Shown here: positions 27,153 through 38,207 of the stretch, one piece after another
How the letters are laid out: every line of letters starts with the position of its first letter
Position numbering within the stretch: position 1 is the stretch's first letter
From: Caldicellulosiruptor bescii DSM 6725
Lineage (GTDB): Bacteria > Bacillota > Thermoanaerobacteria > Caldicellulosiruptorales > Caldicellulosiruptoraceae
Length of the DNA stretch: 64,000 nucleotides
Direction: 5' to 3'
Assembly: GCF_000022325.1 (NCBI RefSeq)
Contig: NC_012034.1
Coordinates: 124,001 to 188,000 of the forward strand
Notes under the pieces: model-generated
Seen by the model: only the letters and a program-made list of their open reading frames with translations
Databases searched by the model: none
What the model was told of the DNA's origin: nothing
Made by a program: the position numbers and the translations under genes

Positions 27153-27416
27153 ATATTTGTAATAGTCACATATGATGTCAATGAAAAAAGAGTCAACAAG
27201 GTAAGAAAGATTTTGAAAAAATACTTCACATGGGTTCAAAACTCAGTATTCGAAGGTGAAATCACATTGGGCAAGCTTGAAAAATGCAAACGTGAACTTT
27301 TATCGGTTATAGAGAAGAATGAAGATTCAGTGTATTTTTATGAGATGGAATATAAACTTGTGTGCAATAAAAAGGTTTTAGGACAAGAAAAGAACTATGA
27401 TTCTATTATAATTTGA
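27153..27416 (+). CDS. cas2: Cas2, apparent ATA start codon
   Basis: The Cas2 fold begins IFVIVTYDV with the expected catalytic-site Tyr-Asp at residues 7-8, followed by NEKRVNKVRKILKKYFTWV and ending NYDSIII: 87 residues, normal length. No ATG, GTG or TTG precedes the Tyr-Asp in this frame; a TGA lies at 27144. The codon at the right distance (7 bases) after AAAGGAGTG is ATA at 27153. The first standard start, TTG at 27213, would remove the first strand and the Asp. Either an ATA start is used, or a base was gained in the stretch after the GTG at 27143 (removing one A would give GTG-ATT-AAG-ATA in frame). Partner of Cas1 in spacer integration. Confidence 0.75.
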   Translation: MFVIVTYDVNEKRVNKVRKILKKYFTWVQNSVFEGEITLGKLEKCKRELLSVIEKNEDSVYFYEMEYKLVCNKKVLGQEKNYDSIII

Positions 27417-27561
27417 AGATTTTGAAATGAATCCATTGATGAATAAGTATTTCCGAAACTAACCATTTTGCAGCGAGGCTTATAACTATTTTAAAGTTTC
27501 TGTCTTCTTTTCCTACAAGGCTTTCAAGACTCTTTACCATCTCCTTACAAAACCCAACCAT
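27406..27561 (-). other. short minus-strand open frame in the leader-proximal region
   Basis: 51 codons from an ATG at 27561, open further upstream in the same frame, convergent with cas2 and overlapping its last bases. Composition is protein-like (VKSLESLVGKEDRNFKIVIS). The pattern N-x-x-EGM-x-x-F ... GKE resembles the N-terminal part of the IS110 transposase fragment at 41643, so this may be a decayed IS110 relic. That match is weak and was made by eye. It could also be chance. Confidence 0.25.
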
Positions 27562-27574
27562 CCCCTCGCTGCAA
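27468..27574. repeat. 11-base inverted repeat upstream of the CRISPR leader promoter
   Basis: TTGCAGCGAGG (27468-27478) and its exact complement CCTCGCTGCAA (27564-27574) flank 85 bases. The second arm lies 11 bases before the -35 box of the array promoter. It could be the ends of a small inserted element or a regulatory structure. Confidence 0.5.
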
Positions 27575-27584
27575 TTTATTTTTG

Positions 27585-27613
27585 TTGTGAAAAATTTGTT
27601 AATAGGTTATAAT
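27585..27613 (+). promoter_or_regulatory. CRISPR leader promoter
   Basis: TTGTGA (27585-27590), exactly 17 bases, TATAAT (27608-27613). Transcription would begin near 27620, about 35 bases before the first repeat, so this should drive the pre-crRNA. The stretch between 27614 and 27653 is AT-rich leader DNA where new spacers are inserted. Confidence 0.7.
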
Positions 27614-27653
27614 ATAGATGTAGCATAGAAAAGATGATATTTATTATTAATGG

Positions 27654-30600
27654 GTTTTATCTGAACTATGAGGGATGTAAACTAAAGAAAGAGGGAAAGT
27701 AAATGGCTTTGATAGATTGTTTTATCTGAACTATGAGGGATGTAAACCGCATTAAGCCACTGCAAGGTAGAATTTGACCAATTGTTTTATCTGAACTATG
27801 AGGGATGTAAACTGTATTTGGACTTTAAAATTGTCATTTGCAATATCAGTTTTATCTGAACTATGAGGGATGTAAACGTATGATACAAATGGTAATGAGA
27901 TTAGATTGTATCTGTTTTATCTGAACTATGAGGGATGTAAACCAATATCCATATTTGCGAGGTGTAGATGGTGTCGAGTTTTATCTGAACTATGAGGGAT
28001 GTAAACACACTTAAAAAACTTAATGTAGCATTCATTGGTGGAGTTTTATCTGAACTATGAGGGATGTAAACTTTTATTTTCCTTGTTCGTGTATTAAAAT
28101 CATATTCAGTTTTATCTGAACTATGAGGGATGTAAACATTGAAAGCAAACCACAGATTGTGAATGCTGACCAATGTTTTATCTGAACTATGAGGGATGTA
28201 AACTAAAATTTCTATATCGCTAAATATAACAAGCATATAGTTTTATCTGAACTATGAGGGATGTAAACACGCTTCTAACGCAACTGTTTATGACGTTCAT
28301 AGGTGGTTTTATCTGAACTATGAGGGATGTAAACTCAGTTAATCATTTTAAGCGCTTGGAGCCTTTTTGATGTTTTATCTGAACTATGAGGGATGTAAAC
28401 TTGAGAACTTTTATATTAACTCTATCAACTAACCCAGGTTTTATCTGAACTATGAGGGATGTAAACTTAAACCAACTAAGTATGCTAAATCAAAAGGCAG
28501 CGAGTTTTATCTGAACTATGAGGGATGTAAACACAATCTTGTTGGAATATTTTCAAACAGAGCAACTGTTTTATCTGAACTATGAGGGATGTAAACAAGA
28601 TGATGTAGCACCATATGTCGCACTTGGCTTTAGGTTTTATCTGAACTATGAGGGATGTAAACTGAAAACAAGAAAGATTTTAATATCAAGCCACTGGACG
28701 TTTTATCTGAACTATGAGGGATGTAAACTCAACAATTTTATAGCCAAGTGGTGGAATTCCACCAGTTTTATCTGAACTATGAGGGATGTAAACCTATGAT
28801 TATTATAACAAAATGTTCTGTTCCTTAAAGTTTTATCTGAACTATGAGGGATGTAAACCGTGTATCCCAAGTTTAACGCACATCTCATTCACCTTGTTTT
28901 ATCTGAACTATGAGGGATGTAAACTTGATAATATATTTGACTTTGCTCATCACTTTACAGGTTTTATCTGAACTATGAGGGATGTAAACGCACCAAACAA
29001 GCTCAAAATAGGTATTGCCTGCCTTAGTTTTATCTGAACTATGAGGGATGTAAACAGTGATTTCTTTATTGAGTTCCTTTTCTATTTCTGCGTTTTATCT
29101 GAACTATGAGGGATGTAAACACAAAAATGGTAGAAAACAACAGAAAGTATAAATTGTGTTTTATCTGAACTATGAGGGATGTAAACCTTTGCAAAGATAA
29201 AAAATGCTGGTTGTGTGGAGGTGTTTTATCTGAACTATGAGGGATGTAAACCCTTTCTTTTTTTTTCTAACAGACCAGCCCTACTCGGGTTTTATCTGAA
29301 CTATGAGGGATGTAAACGTTGTCAATGAAAATTGGTGCTGAGAAGTTGTAATATTGTTTTATCTGAACTATGAGGGATGTAAACGATTTCTGATGGAAAT
29401 CAGGATATTAGCCTCTGGTAGTTTTATCTGAACTATGAGGGATGTAAACTGTCTGTTTCAAGGCGTCTTATAAGCTTATCTTCTGGTTTTATCTGAACTA
29501 TGAGGGATGTAAACCTTTTTCTGTGCAGCATTGTAAGCCTGCATTACAATTGTTTTATCTGAACTATGAGGGATGTAAACGCTAAACCACCAGCTAATAA
29601 TGTTGCTGTTGCCACATGTTTTATCTGAACTATGAGGGATGTAAACGTGCATGTGCATGAGCCGATTCAGAAGGGTTAATCCCTGTTTTATCTGAACTAT
29701 GAGGGATGTAAACTGAATTTCATGTATCATCAAATAATGTCTCAAATAAGTTTTATCTGAACTATGAGGGATGTAAACCTGGAAGCACAAGGGATTATAA
29801 AATACGAAATTGATAATGTTTTATCTGAACTATGAGGGATGTAAACATTCGCATTGATGAGATTAACAGAACAATGATAGCAGGTTTTATCTGAACTATG
29901 AGGGATGTAAACGTCGAATACTCTAAATCTTCAACTGTATTATAAAACCGTTTTATCTGAACTATGAGGGATGTAAACATTCGCATTGATGAGATTAACA
30001 GAACAATGATAGCAGGTTTTATCTGAACTATGAGGGATGTAAACGTCGAATACTCTAAATCTTCAACTGTATTATAAAACCGTTTTATCTGAACTATGAG
30101 GGATGTAAACCAATTATATGCTTGTTATATTTAGCGATATAGAGTTTTATCTGAACTATGAGGGATGTAAACGCTTGAACTATAAACTGTTTTGTCGCTG
30201 GTGAAAGTGGTTTTATCTGAACTATGAGGGATGTAAACAATAATCAGTAGGGCCCATTATTTTTTCGCCAAAAGTTTTATCTGAACTATGAGGGATGTAA
30301 ACCTCTATTTTTTTATTTTTAGAAGGGGGAGTAGTGATGGTTTTATCTGAACTATGAGGGATGTAAACCTTGCTAAAACTGTAGTTTTTTTGCTTGTAGG
30401 TGACTGTTTTATCTGAACTATGAGGGATGTAAACCAGGTAGGATATTTCCCTTTGTATGCTGCAGGTTATAGTTTTATCTGAACTATGAGGGATGTAAAC
30501 TTAATTCAAGCAGTTTTTTAGAATTCTGTTCAAGCGGTTTTATCTGAACTATGAGGGATGTAAACTTTATAGAAAGCGCTATCATATCGATTGCGTGCAA

Positions 30601-33600
30601 AGTTTTATCTGAACTATGAGGGATGTAAACGCAGTCTTTGTCAAAAACTTTTATAAACATCTTCATGTTTTATCTGAACTATGAGGGATGTAAACACGGC
30701 AACTGAAGCAAAAGCAAGATATGATGAGTATGTTTTATCTGAACTATGAGGGATGTAAACTTTTACTGTTTGATAATGTGCAAATATTCTGTATATGGTT
30801 TTATCTGAACTATGAGGGATGTAAACCGGAAAACAAATTTGTACTTCCAATCATTCTGCGGAGTTTTATCTGAACTATGAGGGATGTAAACCACAGATAT
30901 TGTTGAACTTCTGGGAATTCTTTTGCTGTTTTATCTGAACTATGAGGGATGTAAACTCAGGTAAATTCGGAATTGTACCCATATCATAATCCGTTTTATC
31001 TGAACTATGAGGGATGTAAACGAAATATCCCTAAAACCATGTCAGAACTCTTCATTGGTTTTATCTGAACTATGAGGGATGTAAACCAAGAATCTTTATC
31101 TGCTCTAGTAGGAAGCTTTGCTGTTTTATCTGAACTATGAGGGATGTAAACCAAGAATCTTTATCTGCTCTAGTAGGAAGCTTTGCTGTTTTATCTGAAC
31201 TATGAGGGATGTAAACGCTTTATCCGGGCAACTGGGATACTCAAACGATTGAAGTTTTATCTGAACTATGAGGGATGTAAACGCGAAAGTTTTGATTGAT
31301 AAAGAAGGTACTTTATGGGTTTTATCTGAACTATGAGGGATGTAAACTGTTTCAATAATATTCGTTCCTGTCGTATCATAGTAAGTTTTATCTGAACTAT
31401 GAGGGATGTAAACTCTATACCTTCTATTGAAATTAACATATTGTGACCTGTTTTATCTGAACTATGAGGGATGTAAACTGGTGGGTGGCATAATGATACT
31501 ATAGTTACTGTTGAAGGTTTTATCTGAACTATGAGGGATGTAAACATTGCAAAGTGTAACGTTAGTTTAAAAATATGTGAATGTTTTATCTGAACTATGA
31601 GGGATGTAAACGGAGGTAAGACAGTTCAAGCTAGAAGACATTCAGGTAGTTTTATCTGAACTATGAGGGATGTAAACCTTTTTTCTTGCAATCTTCATAT
31701 GTTGAGCTTTGGTAAGTTTTATCTGAACTATGAGGGATGTAAACCTTTTTTCTTGCAATCTTCATATGTTGAGCTTTGGTAAGTTTTATCTGAACTATGA
31801 GGGATGTAAACTTCGGACCAGTTGCCGAGCTGGAACGACATAGCAGAGTTTTATCTGAACTATGAGGGATGTAAACTAAGTTTTCTTGAATTCATTGCTT
31901 CACCACCTTTCTTGTTTTATCTGAACTATGAGGGATGTAAACAAACAAAGGAGATTCAGCAACAGATTGAAGTAGTAAGTTTTATCTGAACTATGAGGGA
32001 TGTAAACGTGAAAGGCCGAAACAAACGTCAACGAATTGACCCTGGTTTTATCTGAACTATGAGGGATGTAAACCACTTTTGCTAAAACACCGTCAATGGT
32101 CAGGTAGCCGTTTTATCTGAACTATGAGGGATGTAAACGGTTTTCCCCAGAACAACAAACCGACATTCTTTTCTGTTTTATCTGAACTATGAGGGATGTA
32201 AACAATATGGGAAGAGGTAGGTACAGAGAAAATAATTAAGTTTTATCTGAACTATGAGGGATGTAAACAAAGGTTGGGTATTTACTTGGCTTGCCTTTAA
32301 CGATAGTTTTATCTGAACTATGAGGGATGTAAACTGTGCTTATTCGTCGTCAACCTGATGTGCCTTCTAAGTTTTATCTGAACTATGAGGGATGTAAACT
32401 TTCTTTTTAGAAATATTAAAAATATGGATTGACTTGTTTTATCTGAACTATGAGGGATGTAAACTCAACCCATGGCTGAACCAATCGCTTACCAATAGCA
32501 GGTTTTATCTGAACTATGAGGGATGTAAACTAGACGCCCAAACATAATAAAGTGCTTCAGGTATTTCGTTTTATCTGAACTATGAGGGATGTAAACTATT
32601 CTGCCGAGTTCATGTTGTATCACCATCTGCTGGTTTTATCTGAACTATGAGGGATGTAAACTTCTTGTTCAGTTGCTACTATTCTTACTACATTACCTGT
32701 TTTATCTGAACTATGAGGGATGTAAACAAAAAGTTTGCAAGTTTAATTTTAATGTCATCAGGTGTTTTATCTGAACTATGAGGGATGTAAACAATATGGA
32801 ATGGTCAGAGGGTATCAAGAGTATATTAGTTTTATCTGAACTATGAGGGATGTAAACTTTTTATACTAAAATTTTGCACAGAAATAGGGCAAAGTTTTAT
32901 CTGAACTATGAGGGATGTAAACGAAATACAGCGCAATAATAACTATATCCTCTGCTTTTGTTTTATCTGAACTATGAGGGATGTAAACGATTTCTGATGG
33001 AAATCAGGATATTAGCCTCTGGCAGGTTTTATCTGAACTATGAGGGATGTAAACTTGAACTTGTATTTTAGATAATAAGTGTCTGTTGCATGTTTTATCT
33101 GAACTATGAGGGATGTAAACAAAGATATAAAAAAATTTAAAGACAAAGCATACTTCGTTTTATCTGAACTATGAGGGATGTAAACTGTTCAACCTACTTT
33201 CTTTTGTGAGTATATCTCTATTGTTTTATCTGAACTATGAGGGATGTAAACCAGAGCCTGCGGGGGAGGTCTGGAGGGGGAAAGCCTGTTTTATCTGAAC
33301 TATGAGGGATGTAAACTCTTGAGTAGGTCCCATTATCTTTTCCCCAAAATCGTTTTATCTGAACTATGAGGGATGTAAACACCAAAAGTAATTCCTCATA
33401 TTAATGTGTTTCACTTGTTTTATCTGAACTATGAGGGATGTAAACCGAAATCATGAACAGGATAAAAATAATTAATATAGCTGTTTTATCTGAACTATGA
33501 GGGATGTAAACTTTTTCAATTAATTTATCTTGGTCACCTAATTTATCGTTTTATCTGAACTATGAGGGATGTAAACGTCATTTACATTGAACTTTTTCAA

Positions 33601-36445
33601 CCAGTCATTGGTGGTTTTATCTGAACTATGAGGGATGTAAACAGGAAAGTAGTTTTGTATGTGCTTCCTGCAGATGCAGTTTTATCTGAACTATGAGGGA
33701 TGTAAACGATCTTATACGATTATAATTGAAAAAAAGTATAATAGTTTTATCTGAACTATGAGGGATGTAAACGTACTCTAAATATTCAGCTAATGACATT
33801 TCTGTATCAGTTTTATCTGAACTATGAGGGATGTAAACAAATGCAGCAAAGCAAGCTGACCTTGACGCCCACATGTTTTATCTGAACTATGAGGGATGTA
33901 AACTCTTCATGGAATCATATAAAAAAACAATATGTTGCAAGTTTTATCTGAACTATGAGGGATGTAAACGAAATCAAGAAAAAGCCAGCTTCTTTAATAC
34001 AGCAGGTTTTATCTGAACTATGAGGGATGTAAACGCCGACCCAGATGGATATGGGCATCTGAATATGGCAGTTTTATCTGAACTATGAGGGATGTAAACT
34101 CTTTGTCTTTGTCTTGAATCAAAAGTTTTTTGATAGTTTTATCTGAACTATGAGGGATGTAAACGCAAAAACGCGAGCGGGTAATGTATTTGATACAGAT
34201 TGTTTTATCTGAACTATGAGGGATGTAAACTACAGACCCAGTTAGTTACTTTAAAAAATTTGGCAAGGTTTTATCTGAACTATGAGGGATGTAAACAAGA
34301 TTAGTTTCTATGTTCTGTTTGTTCAGCTTTCAGTTTTATCTGAACTATGAGGGTTGTAAACCACACTGAAAAAGAAATCAATACATAAAGATATAAATGT
34401 TTTATCTGAACTATGAGGGATGTAAACGTTGATGGTGTAACGTCAGTGACAAATTTGCAAGCGGTTTTATCTGAACTATGAGGGATGTAAACAAAGTGAA
34501 GGCGGTTCAAAAAGTATAACACAATTCAGTTTTATCTGAACTATGAGGGATGTAAACATTGAACGCAGAGGTGAAGGTGATGACTGGTATTATGGTTTTA
34601 TCTGAACTATGAGGGATGTAAACAAGATTCAACTTCTACTAACACAAAATGCTCATAAAAGTTTTATCTGAACTATGAGGGATGTAAACACTACCGCCCG
34701 CTGACACTGGAGACTGGGGTGATAAGTTTTATCTGAACTATGAGGGATGTAAACTCTAAACCACCCGAACTAATTTGCTCTGAATAGCTAAGTTTTATCT
34801 GAACTATGAGGGATGTAAACATATACTGCTAAATAATAAAACCTTACGTACAACAGGTTTTATCTGAACTATGAGGGATGTAAACGTTGACGACAAAGGA
34901 AATATCAAAGTTGGTACAACTGTTTTATCTGAACTATGAGGGATGTAAACGATATTTTTGTTTGTTCTAGTTCATAACTATACCCATCGTTTTATCTGAA
35001 CTATGAGGGATGTAAACTTTGAAAAGGAAGAAGGTGATAAAGGAGAAAAAACAGTTTTATCTGAACTATGAGGGATGTAAACAAAAGTTGTTGTTACACA
35101 AGAATTAGGCAGACAATACGTTTTATCTGAACTATGAGGGATGTAAACTCGAGTTTGTTGTTGACGACGACGGCACAGGGGAAAGTTTTATCTGAACTAT
35201 GAGGGATGTAAACCTGGTAAGTATTAAAAGGGTAAGTCGTCATCGTTGCTTGGTTTTATCTGAACTATGAGGGATGTAAACCAGGATGGTATGGTCGATT
35301 TGGAAAAGATTAAAGACGTTTTATCTGAACTATGAGGGATGTAAACTTGTTTTGTTGCTTGTAAAGGCGTTGTAGAAATTCTGGTTTTATCTGAACTATG
35401 AGGGATGTAAACGCGGTTTTTTTACTATAAACTCTTGAAAAATTTTTAGTTTTATCTGAACTATGAGGGATGTAAACTTTTTAGTTGTTCGTTGGTGGTT
35501 TTATTTACACACACAGTTTTATCTGAACTATGAGGGATGTAAACACGTTGCCTGATGGGTCATACAAACTAATTGTGACTGTTTTATCTGAACTATGAGG
35601 GATGTAAACTTCTCTTTGCTACCCCATTGATAGTGCGGGCATTTCTCGTTTTATCTGAACTATGAGGGATGTAAACTTCTTTCATTACTTCATCAAGAGA
35701 AGAATGCATTGAAGTTTTATCTGAACTATGAGGGATGTAAACTATTCTTTCAAGCTCCGCCTGTACGTCCGTTACCCAGTTTTATCTGAACTATGAGGGA
35801 TGTAAACTCAAGTTTTAAAAGCTGAGATTTAACAGAATCATTCAGTTTTATCTGAACTATGAGGGATGTAAACACAATGGTATATACAATATAAATCCGA
35901 ATGCTTGCATGTTTTATCTGAACTATGAGGGATGTAAACAGGAGTAGGGATGTTATGTTTGGATAAGGGGTGTAGAGTTTTATCTGAACTATGAGGGATG
36001 TAAACCATAGTACCGTCTGATGCACCAGATTTGCCACATGTTGTTTTATCTGAACTATGAGGGATGTAAACAGGAATAATCTGTATTATTTCATTCCAGT
36101 CAACAAACGGTTTTATCTGAACTATGAGGGATGTAAACTTACATTGTCAAAAGTGGGTAAGCCACCCTTGGTAAGGTTTTATCTGAACTATGAGGGATGT
36201 AAACGTTAGATTTTTAATTGTTACCCAATCTCCTGCTGAGTTTTATCTGAACTATGAGGGATGTAAACGCCTTTCATTACAAGAAGGGAATTTGGTCTAT
36301 GAATAGTTTTATCTGAACTATGAGGGATGTAAACCGTAAAGGTTGCGGTCTTTGATTGCGTGAAGCTCATCGTTTTATCTGAACTATGAGGGATGTAAAC
36401 CTTCAACTGCATTTTCAATATAACCTTTTATCACAGTTTTATCTG
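27654..36445 (+). CRISPR. main CRISPR array, 134 complete repeats plus a 10-base partial repeat
   Basis: I counted 134 full 29-base repeats (GTTTTATCTG...GGATGTAAAC) starting at 27654, 27719, 27784 and so on to 36372, spaced 64-68 bases, so spacers are about 33-39 bases. The only internal change I saw is at 34333 (A to T at repeat position 22). The last spacer (36401-36435) runs into GTTTTATCTG at 36436-36445, the first 10 bases of a repeat, where foreign DNA begins. The leader and cas2 lie on the left, so newest spacers are left. Several spacers are duplicated: 29847/29979, 29913/30045, 31087/31152, 31678/31745. The repeat is AT-rich with no strong internal stem. Confidence 0.98.
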
Positions 36446-36591
36446 TTAGCACGAAAATAGATTGCATTCAAAAATGATTTTGAACATAAACAATAGAAGA
36501 TTCTCAATCATTTAATAAGAAAAAAAGACAATAACAAACTAACCGATGCTAAAAAGGCATCAGCTGGAATTATTATAAATTTAATCAAGAT

Positions 36592-37838
36592 TTAAACTGA
36601 TTGGGGGCTTATAACTTCTAAACCAAACTTTTTTGCTTCGCTGATAAGTCGATTAAAACGAATTATCTCTTGTTTCTTTCGAACTTCACTAAAAACTTTT
36701 TCATCATAGTCAGTGTCATTCTTAAGCATATTATAGATTATAACCAGTAATTTTCTAGCAAGAGCTACTATTGCTTTCTTTGCCCCTCGGCGCTGCTTTA
36801 CTTTCCAATACCACGTAGCAAGGTATGAATCTCTTACGCGAGTTAGACTCCATGCAACTTCACACAGTATCCTCTTGATGTAGGTATTACCCTTTGTTAC
36901 TCGAGTGGACTTTTTTTTCCTGCACTTTCATTATTGCCAGGACTTAATCCTGCCCATGAACAAATATGTTCTGCAGTTTTAAATTTGCTCATATCTATGC
37001 CAATTTCAGCAATTATTGCAGCAGCCGCCGTTTTATCTATACCTGGTATGCTATCCAATTGCTCAATCTGCCTTTTAAATTTTTCAAGTTCAAAATTAAT
37101 ATTTCCTTCTATTTCACTAAGATGTTCATATGTCTCATCTAAATGCTTAAGCAGAAGCCTTAAAAATTCACGCTGATGTCTGTTCATCCTGCCATTTACC
37201 GACAGTTTTATCTCTTGTAATTTATTGCGTGCTCTTGTTTTTACATAACTTTCAACTTCTTCTGCGGTTATACTGCCATGTTCTGCTATGTGGTTTATTA
37301 TTGCTCTTCCAGATACACCAAATATATCTGTGAGAAAATTTGAAAGTTTAAAACCACAGCTTTGAAGATGGTTTTCAATGCGGTTTTTCTGTGATGATAG
37401 TTCTTCTATTATGCTTTTACGATATCTTGTAAGGTCTCTTAATTCTCTTATTGTTTGCGCTGGAATAAAACTCCCATTTAAAAGTCCTGCCCTCAAAAGA
37501 GTTGCAATTTATTTTGCATCTTTCATATCAGTCTTTTTGCCAGGAACATTTTTCATATGCCTTGCATTGGCAACTATAACTACCATAGTGCCGTCCAAAG
37601 CACTTTCCAAAATATTATAAACAGGTTGCCAGTAGACTCCTGTGCTTTCCATTGCAACATGACGGCAGTTTTCTGATTCAAGCCATGCTTTTAATTCTTC
37701 AAGCCCTGGCAGTAAAGTGGAAAATGTTCTTATTGTTTTTTGGGGTTTATCGTCATGGACAGAGCCTTTAAGCAAGCAGGCTACAACAGTTTCTTTGTGA
37801 ACATCCAATCCACAACAAATCTCAAGTAAATCTTGCAT
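36592..37838 (-). pseudogene. IS110-family transposase, two disabling mutations
   Basis: N-terminal RuvC-like DEDD domain from 37838: CCGLDVHKETVVACLL, VAMESTGVYWQPV and KTDMKDAK. An in-frame TAA at 37511-37509 stands where a Trp codon is normal. The frame continues through the Transposase_20 domain (GIDKTAAAAIIAEIG, HICSWAGLSPGNNESAGKK). At 36911-36918 a run of eight A residues on the coding strand shifts the frame: nine A would give KKKSTRVTKGNTYIKR and continue to a stop at 36592. So the full chain would be about 415 residues, with one nonsense and one frameshift change. No longer active unless recoded. Confidence 0.88.
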
Positions 37839-38030
37839 ATTATTATCTCCTATTCTGAATTTATTACAGGGATGATTACCTGAGAAAATAAGAAGTTTAG
37901 CACCCGTGCTGTTCCCATATCAGGATAATATGGGGCGACAATTGGCTGGGCTCAAAGGTAATCAGGTTAGGTTAATGATCGAGGTATTATATCCATCAAC
38001 AATAAATCAACCTTTGCCCTGTTAACTTTA
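37839..38030 (-). ncRNA. candidate IS110 bridge RNA region
   Basis: About 190 non-coding bases upstream of the transposase start, on its strand, where IS110-group elements encode their bridge RNA. Nested pairing is visible: outer arms GATTACC (37874-37880) and GGTAATC (37957-37963), and an inner hairpin CCCATAT (37914-37920) with ATATGGG (37928-37934) around a 7-base loop. The coding-strand loop region reads TTATCCTGA, near the TTATCTGAA of the invaded CRISPR repeat; this similarity is suggestive only. Confidence 0.4.
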
Positions 38031-38207
38031 GTTTAACAAAAAACAAATCTTTTGCAACCTTTTCTTAAGTCTATTTTCATCAATGGTTGTGCTTTCCTAA
38101 GCATGATGGTTAATGATAAAATAAAAATGTACTGAAAGTGGAATATAATGATGTACAAAATTGTACATTGATATGATATCCTTTCTCATAGTGAAGAGGG
38201 ATATCAA

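Larger units (their letters stand above)
36446..38083 (-). mobile_element. degenerate IS110-family element inside the CRISPR array
   Basis: Begins right after the 10-base partial repeat and contains a broken DEDD transposase gene and a structured upstream region. IS110 elements have no inverted repeats, so ends are uncertain; CTGTTA occurs at 36443-36448 and again near 38027, possible boundaries. A hairpin GATGC/GCATC (36546-36561) lies past the transposase end. The DNA from about 38030 to 38083 is AT-rich with an imperfect palindrome (GTTAACTTTAGTTTAAC) and no gene. Confidence 0.6.

Noticed and set aside
27213-27416. cas2 starting at the TTG at 27213
   Set aside because: It would lack the first strand and the Tyr-Asp needed by Cas2, and has no ribosome binding site; the conserved frame begins 60 bases earlier.
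28518-28775. Plus-strand frame with repeated FYLNYEGC units
   Set aside because: Also the CRISPR repeat read as protein. The same happens at 40522-40740.
27901-36418. Minus-strand frames with repeated YIPHSSDKT or FTSLIVQIK units
   Set aside because: They are translations of the CRISPR repeat in two frames; their unit length follows the repeat spacing and no start signal is present.
37509-37838. Stand-alone 109-residue DEDD protein
   Set aside because: It is the first part of the IS110 transposase; the same frame continues after a single TAA.
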